Shown here: one piece after another, positions 1-6,892 of the stretch | Numbering within the stretch: the stretch's first letter is position 1 | How the letters are laid out: each line of letters opens with the position of its first letter | Assembly (NCBI RefSeq): GCF_938045465.1 | Contig: NZ_CALIBF010000118.1 | Coordinates: forward strand, 1 to 23,096 | Length of the DNA: 23,096 nucleotides | Reading direction: 5' to 3' | Source: an uncultured Campylobacter sp. | GTDB taxonomy: Bacteria > Campylobacterota > Campylobacteria > Campylobacterales > Campylobacteraceae | Notes under the pieces: generated by a model | What the model saw: the letters and a program-made list of their open reading frames with translations, nothing else | Database searches by the model: none | What the model was told of the DNA's origin: nothing | Position numbers and translations under genes: made by a program

Positions 1-631
1 ACACCTCTATAACCACATCCTTATACTTTTCATAAAGCTTCGGCTTTAAAATTTTATCACGATACTCTTTGCCCGCCTTAGTCATACACATCCAGTGGCT
101 AAATCTGCTCCATGTGTTAGGGTCTTTCCAAGTTATCTCTGCTTGGGGAGTTATTTTGTCCTCCTCTAAAAATTTATATCCAAAAAAGAAATTATCTCTA
201 AAATAGATCCACTTCTCATAAAGCGACATACCCAGATCGATCTTGGATAAATTCGTATCGAAGTCAGCCCATTTCTTTCTTAAATTTCCGCGCTCTATGC
301 CGAAGTCTATCATACCCCCTAAAAATAGTTGACCCATTACTCCGAAGTATTCTCCCGCGTATGTCGGATAGGCTGAAATTTCAGGATTATCTTCGTCTGC
401 TAGCTTATAGTCGCTTTGGATAATCCCATATAGTTCAAACCATTCGTACCAATCAAAGATTTCATATTCAAGGTAATCCAAAATATCTTTTTTCCTGGTA
501 CCCGGAATTTTAGCTAATATGCGAACAAACGAATCCATCCAGCAATCAAATCCTAAAGCCTTATAAAGTTCTTCATCTTTGTTAAAAACCCAGCCGTATA
601 GTTCATTCGGTTTTAAAATTTTAAATTTCAT
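1..631 (-). CDS. Hypothetical protein, C-terminus outside window
   Basis: An open frame runs from an ATG at 631 to the left edge with no stop, giving the first 210 residues. The start is supported by an AAGGAG ribosome binding site 6 bases upstream. The protein begins MKFKILKPNELYGWVF and is rich in Trp, Tyr, Phe and Asp/Glu (for example DWYEWFELYG near residue 60). I see no signal peptide and no membrane segment. I recognise no family. It is the last of four small minus-strand genes, and its DNA is AT-rich compared with the nuo genes. The acidic, aromatic-rich, cytosolic character and the clustering with other orphan small genes recall immunity proteins of polymorphic toxin systems. That is only a hypothesis: no toxin gene is visible here. 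Confidence 0.75.
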   Translation of the reverse strand, partial: MKFKILKPNELYGWVFNKDEELYKALGFDCWMDSFVRILAKIPGTRKKDILDYLEYEIFDWYEWFELYGIIQSDYKLADEDNPEISAYPTYAGEYFGVMGQLFLGGMIDFGIERGNLRKKWADFDTNLSKIDLGMSLYEKWIYFRDNFFFGYKFLEEDKITPQAEITWKDPNTWSRFSHWMCMTKAGKEYRDKILKPKLYEKYKDVVIEV

Positions 632-697
632 AGTATCTCCTTTTTAAATTTAATCGGTTGCCGATAGAATTTACCTCATCGATCCGTTTGGTTGATC

Positions 698-835
698 TCA
701 TATAAACTCGTTAATATAAAAATTATTTGATTCCGAGAGTTTAGGCATACTTTTTATTATTTCATCTAAATCGACGCTCTTTATTTCGGCGCAATTTTTT
801 ACATCGCCGCAGATGCCGATAAAATAAGATCGCCT
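698..835 (-). pseudogene. Out-of-frame C-terminal remainder of the preceding small gene
   Basis: This minus-strand frame continues the 799-1233 gene after an apparent one-base frameshift. It encodes YFIGICGDVKNCAEIK, then a stretch containing SVDLDEIIKSMPKLSESNN, and ends INEFI-TGA. The Asp/Glu/Lys-rich, helix-compatible composition and the absence of stops up to a clean end 66 bases before the next gene's start argue that it was coding. It has no start codon or ribosome binding site of its own. A sequencing or assembly error, or a programmed slip, could also explain it. Confidence 0.5.
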
Positions 836-1233
836 CTATTTTTGCCTATAAATTTACCCTTTGCGTAATAGCCGCCTTCAAATCTTTCATAGGCTATATA
901 ATATAATATTTGCTTTAAAATTTCACTTTGATCCAGCTTGAAGTAGGTGCAGAATTTCGCGCCCTGTATATCTTGCGATATGTTGGTGGCGCCTACGGAG
1001 CTTTTTTCATATTTTTTAAGATCTATTTTTCGGATATTGTTTTCATCTCCTTCGCCGATTGCTCCAAGCATGCGAAAATCCCTGTCTATCTCGCCGTAAA
1101 TATCAAAAAACAGATAGCTGCCCTTAAAGCTTTTATAGGCGAATTCCTTTACGGCATCCTTAACAATTTCGATATTTGCAAGCGTAACTTCGGTCTTTTT
1201 GCAAGATTCGTTTTTTATCTCGACTTCGATCAT
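799..1233 (-). CDS. Hypothetical protein, apparently frameshifted near its C-terminus
   Basis: This 144-residue frame starts MIEVEIKNES behind a clear AAAGGAG site 5 bases upstream of the ATG. It is soluble-looking, mixed alpha/beta, with no signal peptide and no family I recognise. The frame stops at 799 just after GKNRGDL-ILSASAAM. A second frame opens at 835, right after an out-of-phase TAG (836-838), and reads DLYFIGICGDVKN and on to a TGA at 698-700. That reading looks like natural protein, whereas ILSASAAM does not. The intact ancestor was probably about 178 residues, with a one-base loss somewhere between 802 and 835. The neighbouring upstream gene ends 23 bases before this start, so they are likely cotranscribed. 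Confidence 0.7.
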   Translation of the reverse strand: MIEVEIKNESCKKTEVTLANIEIVKDAVKEFAYKSFKGSYLFFDIYGEIDRDFRMLGAIGEGDENNIRKIDLKKYEKSSVGATNISQDIQGAKFCTYFKLDQSEILKQILYYIAYERFEGGYYAKGKFIGKNRGDLILSASAAM

Positions 1234-1256
1234 TTAAGCTCCTTTATTTGTCTTGC

Positions 1257-1529
1257 TTAATTTAAATTTTTCCAATCCTCTTTCTTTACGCCGAATTCAA
1301 ATTCAGCCTGCTTAAACGCACCCTCTATGCTTTCATGATAGGTATCGGTTTGCTCTTTTCCCGATTCGTCGAGATAGAACAGATAAAATCCGCTATCGCC
1401 GTCGTATTGAACGATGCTTAAAGCAAACGGCTGCGGCAAAATTTTATTGCCGTCGTAATGAGTAGTATTTCCGGTAGCTACGAAGCTCTTTTTACTATCT
1501 TTCAGATAAATTTTATATAGCTCTTTCAT
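1257..1529 (-). CDS. Small hypothetical protein (90 aa)
   Basis: A 90-residue soluble protein starting MKELYKIYLKDSKK. Its middle contains alternating beta-like segments (SIVQYDGDSGFYLFYLDE), and it ends in an acidic helix-like block, ESIEGAFKQAEFEFGV followed by KKEDW. This 'AxxQAEFEFGVkxEdW' ending is reminiscent of small uncharacterised proteins in many bacteria, but I cannot name the family. The ATG at 1529 has only a weak GCGAAAG-type binding site, and the upstream gene ends 17 bases before it, so translation may depend on coupling. It belongs to the AT-rich four-gene minus-strand cluster. An immunity-protein role is possible but unsupported by any visible toxin. Confidence 0.7.
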   Translation of the reverse strand: MKELYKIYLKDSKKSFVATGNTTHYDGNKILPQPFALSIVQYDGDSGFYLFYLDESGKEQTDTYHESIEGAFKQAEFEFGVKKEDWKNLN

Positions 1530-1546
1530 AATGCTTTCGCTAAATT

Positions 1547-1900
1547 TTAATCGCGTATTAAAAATTTCTTTTCCAAGCCATCTTTATTTACGGTGATTAT
1601 CTTCGAGTTCGGAATATTTAAAAATTTTATAGCTTTTTCGTCCAGCTCTGACAATGGCTCCTCGTGATTATATTTGGTTTTAAAGTAATATAAGAAAAGA
1701 TCGGCCGTTCGATTTTCATCCATAAGTTGCATTATACACTCATCGTTTGGACGACCGCTATCATATCGGTTTATCATCATAAACGCCTCGCAGCTTTTAT
1801 GAAACGGGAAGCGGCCGAAGTTAAAAAGATTGCCGACGAGCTCAAATACAAGGACAAAAAACAGAAATAAAATGAATAGCTTGATTATTCTGCGTTTCAT
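1547..1900 (-). CDS. Small membrane-anchored hypothetical protein
   Basis: A 117-residue protein with a basic N-terminus (MKRRIIK) followed by one strongly hydrophobic segment of about 18 residues (roughly 8-25, LFILFLFFVLVFELVGNL). This is a signal anchor or uncleaved signal peptide, leaving about 90 residues outside the membrane, probably in the periplasm. There is no lipobox Cys at a cleavage site and no family I recognise; the only cysteines are at about 36 and 55. The ATG at 1900 has an AGGAAA ribosome binding site 8 bases upstream. It is the first of the four AT-rich minus-strand orphan genes, starting 117 bases after the radical SAM gene ends, so it may share that transcript or have its own promoter. 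Confidence 0.7.
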   Translation of the reverse strand: MKRRIIKLFILFLFFVLVFELVGNLFNFGRFPFHKSCEAFMMINRYDSGRPNDECIMQLMDENRTADLFLYYFKTKYNHEEPLSELDEKAIKFLNIPNSKIITVNKDGLEKKFLIRD

Positions 1901-1980
1901 TGCGGCGTTTCCTAAATTTTGAAATCAAAAATTCGTTTGTGTTTTAAATGCCAGACGGTATTTGCGCTCAAGTCGCGGAT

Positions 1981-2012
1981 GCGCCTAAGCGCTAGTAGCG
2001 GCGGTCGGGCGC
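1981..2012. other. Nested hairpin just after the radical SAM gene stop
   Basis: An outer stem GCGCC (1981-1985) / GGCGC (2008-2012) encloses an inner CGCT-AGT-AGCG hairpin (1990-2000). It begins 6 bases beyond the stop codon of the minus-strand gene that ends at 2018. It could be a 3' stabilising structure or a terminator for that gene, but no U-run follows it, so an intrinsic terminator is not demonstrated. Confidence 0.3.
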
Positions 2013-2017
2013 AAAAT

Positions 2018-3370
2018 TTACGACGCTATCTCGCTTTTTGCCGCGCTAGCTGCTGCGGATTCGCTTTCGTCCATGATAATGAGCTGTCTAGCGCGCTTAA
2101 TCTTGGCATCGTCGCGAAACGCCGCGCGCACCTTGTCCATGCCGGTGTAAAATTCCTTCATCAAAACAAGGCACAAATACGCGCCGAATTCCGTCGTGCG
2201 GATGATCTCGCCCTCGATCCGCACGGCTCCTGCAAGCCTTAGCAGGCTAAGCTCTCTGCCCAGTTCGCGACGCAAATTTAGATCGTTTGCGGCGTTAAAT
2301 TTAGCGATATCGATCTCGCCGTTAAAAAGCTCGGTCAAAAAGAGGTATTTCGCGCGCTCGGATCTGCTAAAATCGCAAGTGGCGATGACGGTGCTTTCGT
2401 TTTTGCGCACCCTGCTTGCGTATTCTTCGAGGTTGAACGCATTTACGAGCAGCCTGCCGCCTAAAAAGCTAAACGCGCCGCTTCCGATGCCCACGTATTC
2501 GTGGTTTGTGCCTACATACTCGTCGTTGATGTTTGATTTTTCGCGAGCGAAAGCCCATGCGTTGCTGCGGTGCCAGCTAGAAAATTCCTTGCAGATGATG
2601 GAGTAAAACTCCTCCTCGCGGTCTATGTTGCTAACGCCGAGGCTCCGCGCTATTTGATCGCGCATTAAAGGCGATTTCATCAGCGGATACAGCGTGATCT
2701 GTTCGGGTTTCACCGCCTTTGCCGCTTCGATGTCGCGAAGTAAAATTTCGCGCGTTTGAAACGGAAAGTTAAAGATCAGATCCAGGCTTAAAATCGGTAA
2801 AATTCCGACTGCACGGGATAGCTTTTCTTGCAAAATTTCGCCCGAGCCGAATTTGTCGTAGCGCGAAGCTTTGCGTAAAATATCGTCATCAAAGCTCTGA
2901 ACCCCCACGCTTAGGCGGTCTATTAGCCCGCGAAATCGCAGCAAGCTCTCAGGCTCGATGTGGTTGGGATCGCTCTCACACGAAACCTCTTTGATGCTAA
3001 AAAGCGACTTGGCAAGCTCCAGCGTGCGCGCCAGCTCATCCTCGTCTATAAGCGTCGTGCCGCCACCGACGTAAAGCGTCTCAAAGTCGTAGCCCGCGTC
3101 TTTCGTGCGCTGCATCTCTACGCGTAGCGCGCCGAAATACGCCTTGCACGCGCCGCGCTCGTAGGCGTATTTGTGAAAGGAGCAGTACGGACAAAACGTG
3201 TGGCAGAAGGGCACGTGCATGTAGAGCATATATTTTTTATCGGGGTTTGGAATTTTAGCGATATTTTCCTGCGTGATGTCGATCCTGAGGGAGTTGTAGA
3301 GGGATTTTTGCATGGTGTCGGCGGCATATTTTTTGGCGAAGCTATGCACCATTTGACTGATAAAATTCAT
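2018..3370 (-). CDS. HemN/HemW-like radical SAM protein (coproporphyrinogen III oxidase family)
   Basis: A 450-residue cytosolic radical SAM enzyme. The [4Fe-4S] motif CxxxCxxC is at Cys56, Cys60 and Cys63 (PFCHTFCPYCSFHKY), with the third Cys preceded by Tyr as in the HemN/HemW group. LYVGGGTT near residue 100-107 is the family's SAM-binding glycine motif, and LSVGVQSFDDDIL near 174 is the conserved GxQSF segment. The C-terminal part resembles the HemN C-terminal domain. Length and sequence fit the extra HemN-like protein of Campylobacter (Cj0363c-type) rather than the main HemN. Whether it oxidises coproporphyrinogen, inserts haem or does something else cannot be told from sequence. The ATG at 3370 follows a weak AAGG site. 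The gene lies 69 bases downstream of azlD on the same strand. Confidence 0.88.
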   Translation of the reverse strand: MNFISQMVHSFAKKYAADTMQKSLYNSLRIDITQENIAKIPNPDKKYMLYMHVPFCHTFCPYCSFHKYAYERGACKAYFGALRVEMQRTKDAGYDFETLYVGGGTTLIDEDELARTLELAKSLFSIKEVSCESDPNHIEPESLLRFRGLIDRLSVGVQSFDDDILRKASRYDKFGSGEILQEKLSRAVGILPILSLDLIFNFPFQTREILLRDIEAAKAVKPEQITLYPLMKSPLMRDQIARSLGVSNIDREEEFYSIICKEFSSWHRSNAWAFAREKSNINDEYVGTNHEYVGIGSGAFSFLGGRLLVNAFNLEEYASRVRKNESTVIATCDFSRSERAKYLFLTELFNGEIDIAKFNAANDLNLRRELGRELSLLRLAGAVRIEGEIIRTTEFGAYLCLVLMKEFYTGMDKVRAAFRDDAKIKRARQLIIMDESESAAASAAKSEIAS

Positions 3371-3439
3371 AAAACTTTAACCTTTTTTAAACTTAAAAAC
3401 TAATTTTTGAAGTTTATCGAAAACTAACTTATAAATTTA

Positions 3440-3787
3440 TCAATAATTTAATAAAAAGCGCAGTGCCGCCATATATATTAGCGTAGGAAGCGCTATTGTA
3501 ACGAGCGAATTGCGAAATTTAGCATGCACGACAAACGCCATAATTAGGCAAAATAGCAGCGCCGCCGTTTGCAGCACGTCCGTGCTAAAAGCCCGCTCGC
3601 CCGAAAAGCTAGGCAGCATCGTATTAAGCGCGTAGATCGTCAAAACGACCATTATCAAAAGGCCCGAGTTTTTCTGCAGATACGATAAGCTTGGACTCGC
3701 GGTCTTTTTCTTAAAAAGCAGCAGCGGCAAAAATCGCGTCAAAATCGTAGCGAGCGAGGCCAGAAAGATATAGGGCAAAATTTCCAC
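3440..3787 (-). CDS. azlD: AzlD family branched-chain amino acid exporter subunit
   Basis: A 115-residue integral membrane protein with about four hydrophobic segments, the size and layout of AzlD. The N-terminal LATILTRFLPLLLF is the family's characteristic TRFLP segment. AzlD pairs with AzlC to form a two-component exporter of branched-chain amino acids in the inner membrane. The start is a GTG at 3787, overlapping the TAG of azlC by one base (TAGTG), with AGGAGC just upstream inside azlC. This points to translational coupling and equal production of the two subunits. Confidence 0.88.
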   Translation of the reverse strand: MEILPYIFLASLATILTRFLPLLLFKKKTASPSLSYLQKNSGLLIMVVLTIYALNTMLPSFSGERAFSTDVLQTAALLFCLIMAFVVHAKFRNSLVTIALPTLIYMAALRFLLNY

Positions 3788-4545
3788 TACCTGCTCCTTT
3801 TTAAGAATTTTCGCAGCCTGCGTCCCGCGTACGAAGGTCGCTCGAAGTATTTACGAAAGAGCAGCAATACCGCAGTGCCAAAAATCAGAGTGCCGAATAA
3901 AAAGTATTTTGCAGGAAAGATAAAAAGCCCCACAAACGCGCAGCCAAAGCCCAGAAATAGCACTTTGTACTGCGGATTTGCTTTGAAAACCTCATAGGTT
4001 AGCATCGCAAAAAGCGCCGTCAGGCTAAACTCTACTCCGCTAAAATCAAGCTTCAAGCTTGCTCCCAAAACAGCCCCTGCAACGACGCCCGCAACCCAGT
4101 AGCATTGATTTAAAACAGCGGTTAGATTATAGAGCAGATCAAGCTCTTTTAATCTTTGTGGCGTTACGGGTCGCTCGCCGCTAAGCTCCTCGGGACGCAA
4201 AAACGCGCGCGCTTTTAGCAGCGCAAAGGTTTCATCCGTAAGGGCATATACGGCGTAAATTTTATGACGCACGAAGCGTAGCTCGTCCAGCAGCGACATC
4301 GTATAGAAAAAATGGCGAAAATTTAGCAAAAACGCCACGACGAAGGTATCTACGAGCGAGGCGTGGGTTACGATGAAGGCGATCAGCACGAATTCCACGC
4401 TGCCTGCGTAGATCAGCAGTGAGGTTAGCGCCAGTGCCCATACGGGCAGGTCTTGGCTGATGCCGTAGATACCAAACGCCAGCCCCAGCGGCACGTAGCC
4501 CATCATCACGGCGAGGGTGGATCTAAAAATTTCAAATTTACTCAT
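3787..4545 (-). CDS. azlC: AzlC family branched-chain amino acid permease
   Basis: A 252-residue inner-membrane protein and the larger subunit of the AzlCD exporter. Visible family marks are the N-terminal GYVPLGLAFGIYG segment (about residues 16-28), SLLIYAGSVEFVLIAF (about 42-57), and LLNFRHFFYTMSL (about 73-85), equivalent to the 'LNxRHxxY' signature. The C-terminus ends in a basic tail RRLRKFLKRSR. The ATG at 4545 has an AGGAAA site 6 bases upstream. It is encoded with azlD and preceded by a plausible TACAAT promoter. Substrate specificity (Leu/Ile/Val or analogues) is inferred from family membership. Confidence 0.9.
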   Translation of the reverse strand: MSKFEIFRSTLAVMMGYVPLGLAFGIYGISQDLPVWALALTSLLIYAGSVEFVLIAFIVTHASLVDTFVVAFLLNFRHFFYTMSLLDELRFVRHKIYAVYALTDETFALLKARAFLRPEELSGERPVTPQRLKELDLLYNLTAVLNQCYWVAGVVAGAVLGASLKLDFSGVEFSLTALFAMLTYEVFKANPQYKVLFLGFGCAFVGLFIFPAKYFLFGTLIFGTAVLLLFRKYFERPSYAGRRLRKFLKRSR

Positions 4546-4569
4546 AGCTTTCCTAAATTTAAAAGCGCG

Positions 4570-4575
4570 ATTGTA
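4570..4575 (-). promoter_or_regulatory. Candidate -10 box for azlCD
   Basis: On the minus strand the sequence reads AGTTACAATCG, 25 bases upstream of the azlC ATG. The same GTTACAATC word occurs before nuoA. The upstream DNA is rich in T and A, as in Campylobacter sigma-70 promoters, with no clear -35 box. Confidence 0.4.
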
Positions 4576-4605
4576 ACTAAAATTTTATTAAATTTTACAG
4601 GGCGT

Positions 4606-4692
4606 GCGGGCGGAATCCGTGCCGCTGGAAGCGAGTTTTATGCGGTGATGCGCCGCAATATGAGCTGCAAAATTTGCTCGCTTCGGCGCCGT
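4606..4692. other. GC-rich structured island between pit and azlC
   Basis: This part of the 221-base gap between two minus-strand genes holds several inverted repeats. One is GCGG-G-CGG / CCG-TG-CCGC (4606-4625). Another is a perfect 8-bp pair GAAGCGAG (4628-4635) / CTCGCTTC (4677-4684), which encloses TGCGG (4641-4645) / CCGCA (4653-4657). The palindrome CGGCGCCG lies at 4684-4691. It is flanked on both sides by AT-rich DNA. No good reading frame with a ribosome binding site is present. It may be the 3' structure of the pit transcript, a small RNA, or a remnant sequence. Confidence 0.35.
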
Positions 4693-4741
4693 GAAATTTT
4701 AAAATTTAGCCTGCGTAGAATTTTGCGAAATTTTAAAATTT
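4693..4741. repeat. Two copies of an AT palindrome
   Basis: The 15-base word GAAATTTTAAAATTT occurs at 4693-4707 and again at 4727-4741, just beyond the pit stop codon. Each copy contains the 14-base palindrome AAATTTTAAAATTT. Similar AAATTTTA words are scattered throughout the window, inside genes as well, so this is probably the genome's general word bias rather than a specific site. Confidence 0.5.
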
Positions 4742-4766
4742 TAGAGAGCGGATTTTTAAATTTAGC

Positions 4767-6329
4767 CTAAAATACGTGGCGCAAAAGCACGAATGCAAAC
4801 GCCGAAAGCAGCGCCGAGACGGGCAGGGTGATGATCCACGCTAGCCCGATCGGCTTCATCAGCGACCAGTTCGTGCTGTGATTTACTAAGCCGATTCCTA
4901 AAATCGCGCCGATTAGCACGTGAGTCGAGGAGATCGGAAGCCCCAGCACCGATGCCGCCATGACGACGACGGCGCTTGCGAGCTCGGCGCTAAAGCCCGA
5001 GGCTGGGTGGATTTTCGTAAGATTGGTGCCTACGGTGGCGATTACTTCTTTGCCGATGAACCAAAGCCCCGCTATGAGGGCTACTGCGAACATTATCATA
5101 ATCTGCTGCGGCACGGGAGTGGAGGGATTGATACTATTCGTAGCCATCGTATCGATGATGGCGGCGAACGGACCCACGGCGTTTGCGATGTCGTTGCTGC
5201 CATGCGAAAACGCAAAGCCGCTAGCGGTGAGCACCTGCAGCCAGCTAAACATCAAAAACGCAGATTTGTTTAAATTTGAGCGGCGCAGGGTTTTAGCGAA
5301 AATAAACATCAAAAGCCAGGTAATCAGCGTCGACATACCGATGATGAGGTAGTTGTAAAAATTCGTAAGCCCGAAATTTAGATTATGCAGCCCCTTAAAT
5401 ATCAGCATCGCCGAGATCACGAAGGCGCCGATACCCGCTACGGCAGGGATCCCGTACTCTAGGGCTTTGTGAGATTTTAGCTTCTCTTTTTTCGCGTCAA
5501 GCTCGATCACCTTTTTATAATACTCGCTATCCAGCTCGCTTGGATCAAAATCGGGATCGCGCATCGCGTAAATATCGTGATTTAGCGCCTCTGCATAGGC
5601 GATCTTTTGAATGTCGTCCAGAGTCTCGAAGGTCTTTTTGTGAAGCTTACGGAGAGATTTTTTTTCGCGCTTTATGCGGTCGATCTTTATTTGAGCGTAG
5701 CGGTTGTAATCCAAAATATAATGTTTGATGAGCCAGAAAATTCCAAAGGAGATCACTCCGCCCAAAATCGGCGAGAGTACCCAAGAGATCGCTATTTTTC
5801 CGATCTTATCCCACTGCACGAGCCACAATGCGGAAGTCTCTGCGGTATTAAGCAGGGCGCCTAGCGTAAGTCCCGAGCCCACGATACCGCCGATGATCGC
5901 ATGAGTAGTGGATACGGGCAAACCCTTTCTGCTGGCAAAAAGCAACCATGCCCCCGCCGCAAAAAGCGCGCTCATCATTACGTAGATAAAGTCTCTAGGA
6001 TGCACGTCCATTTTGCTAAGATCGATTATGCCACTACGGATCGTCGAGGTTACTTCGCCGCCTGCGATTACCGCGCCGCTTGCTTCAAATACCGCCGCGA
6101 TACAAAGGGCTTGCGCGATGCTAAGAGTGCCGCTTCCGACGCTGGTGCCGAAGGAATTCGCCACGTCGTTTCCGCCGATATTAAAGGCCATAAAGATGCC
6201 CAAAAATACCGAAACCAAAAATAGCATTTTATCGCCGTTTCCTATAAAACCGAATCCCCAGATAAGAAAATAGATTGTTACGCCGCAGAATATGCCGTAG
6301 AAAATGAGACTTATCTTGCTAGATTTCAT
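4767..6329 (-). CDS. pit: Pit/Pho4 family inorganic phosphate transporter
   Basis: A 520-residue inner-membrane permease for low-affinity phosphate (metal-phosphate) uptake driven by the ion gradient. Both halves of the internal duplication are visible. The N-terminal copy has NIGGNDVANSFGTSVGSG (about 50-67) and GLPVSTTHAIIGGIVGSG. The C-terminal copy has FSHGSNDIANAVGPFAA (about 372-388) and GLPISSTHVLIGAILGIG. A charged hydrophilic loop of about 85 residues (roughly 205-290, rich in Lys, Arg, Asp and Glu) separates the halves, as in the PitA type. The ATG at 6329 has a GGGAGA site 5 bases upstream. The gene is divergent from nuoA and is followed on the same strand by azlCD after 221 bases. 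Confidence 0.92.
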   Translation of the reverse strand: MKSSKISLIFYGIFCGVTIYFLIWGFGFIGNGDKMLFLVSVFLGIFMAFNIGGNDVANSFGTSVGSGTLSIAQALCIAAVFEASGAVIAGGEVTSTIRSGIIDLSKMDVHPRDFIYVMMSALFAAGAWLLFASRKGLPVSTTHAIIGGIVGSGLTLGALLNTAETSALWLVQWDKIGKIAISWVLSPILGGVISFGIFWLIKHYILDYNRYAQIKIDRIKREKKSLRKLHKKTFETLDDIQKIAYAEALNHDIYAMRDPDFDPSELDSEYYKKVIELDAKKEKLKSHKALEYGIPAVAGIGAFVISAMLIFKGLHNLNFGLTNFYNYLIIGMSTLITWLLMFIFAKTLRRSNLNKSAFLMFSWLQVLTASGFAFSHGSNDIANAVGPFAAIIDTMATNSINPSTPVPQQIMIMFAVALIAGLWFIGKEVIATVGTNLTKIHPASGFSAELASAVVVMAASVLGLPISSTHVLIGAILGIGLVNHSTNWSLMKPIGLAWIITLPVSALLSAFAFVLLRHVF

Positions 6330-6352
6330 AGCTCTCCCTTAAAATCCGCGAA

Positions 6353-6358
6353 ATTTTA
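6353..6358 (-). promoter_or_regulatory. Weak candidate -10 box for pit
   Basis: The minus strand reads GTGGTAAAATTTCG about 24 bases upstream of the pit ATG. TAAAAT is an acceptable -10 hexamer, but the genome's frequent AAATTTTA words make chance occurrence likely. Confidence 0.25.
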
Positions 6359-6466
6359 CCACACGCGCCTTAATCCCCACTAAATCGCACGGGCGAGGTA
6401 TATAAATTTTAATTTTAAAAGCGAATTTAGTGGCGCGCGCTAAGCTTTATTAAATCAATACTTCGT

Positions 6467-6472
6467 TACAAT
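6467..6472 (+). promoter_or_regulatory. Candidate -10 box for the nuo operon
   Basis: CGTTACAATCC lies 30 bases upstream of the nuoA ATG, inside the 173-base divergent region shared with pit. The upstream stretch from about 6441 (TAAGCTTTATTAAATCAATA) is T/A-rich, as expected for a Campylobacter sigma-70 promoter. A second possible hexamer, TATAAA at 6401-6406, lies further upstream. No operator-like inverted repeat is obvious. Confidence 0.45.
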
Positions 6473-6502
6473 CCACATTAAATTTTAAAACCGAGGCGAA
6501 AA

Positions 6503-6892
6503 ATGTCTAGAATTCCGCTGCAAAGCCCGTATTTCGGAATATTCGTAATGCTAATCCTAGCTTTTTGCGTCTTTTCGCTCATCGTTAAACTATCCTCTTT
6601 GGTAGGCTCGCGTTTAGCAGATAGGCGCGACGAGCGGCTAAAGGGCGAAATTTACGAAAGCGGTCCCGAGGCCGTCAAACAGCCTAACCGAATGAACTCC
6701 CACTTTTTTTTGATAGCCGTGCTTTTCATACTTTTTGACGTCGAGATTATCTTTATGTTTCCGTGGGCGGTAAATTTTAAAATTTTAGGCGTGTTCGGGC
6801 TCGTGGAGATGGCGTTTTTCATCGTATTGTTAGGCATCGGTTTCATCTACGCCTGGAAAAAAGGAGCGCTAAATTGGCAGAGCATAAGATAA
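6503..6892 (+). CDS. nuoA: NADH-quinone oxidoreductase subunit NuoA
   Basis: A 129-residue membrane subunit of complex I with three hydrophobic segments (about 12-34, 66-87, 93-115). The conserved FDVEIIFMFPWAV (about 78-90) is the NuoA hallmark of TM2, and the loop YESGPEAV (about 51-58) is the family's conserved region, here without the usual Cys. The ATG at 6503 follows GAGG 6 bases upstream. It opens the nuo operon and overlaps nuoB by 19 bases. A run of eight T at 6704-6711 encodes HFFLIA. Confidence 0.95.
   Translation: MSRIPLQSPYFGIFVMLILAFCVFSLIVKLSSLVGSRLADRRDERLKGEIYESGPEAVKQPNRMNSHFFLIAVLFILFDVEIIFMFPWAVNFKILGVFGLVEMAFFIVLLGIGFIYAWKKGALNWQSIR

Noticed and set aside
653..665. Small hairpin ATCGG-TTG-CCGAT upstream of the first minus-strand gene as a terminator
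   Set aside because: The stem is only 5 bp and no T-run follows in either direction. It could be a minor leader structure at most.
4453..4770. Plus-strand open frame of 105 codons across the azlC start and the pit-azlC gap
   Set aside because: It starts inside azlC on the opposite strand, has no ribosome binding site, and its second half is composed of translated AAATTTTA words.
4920..5352. Plus-strand open frames antisense to pit
   Set aside because: They lie wholly inside the well-supported pit gene, have arbitrary composition and no binding sites.
6704..6711. Run of eight T inside nuoA as a possible phase-variable tract
   Set aside because: It encodes ordinary NuoA residues. Campylobacter phase variation typically uses longer G/C tracts, and switching off complex I this way is unlikely.
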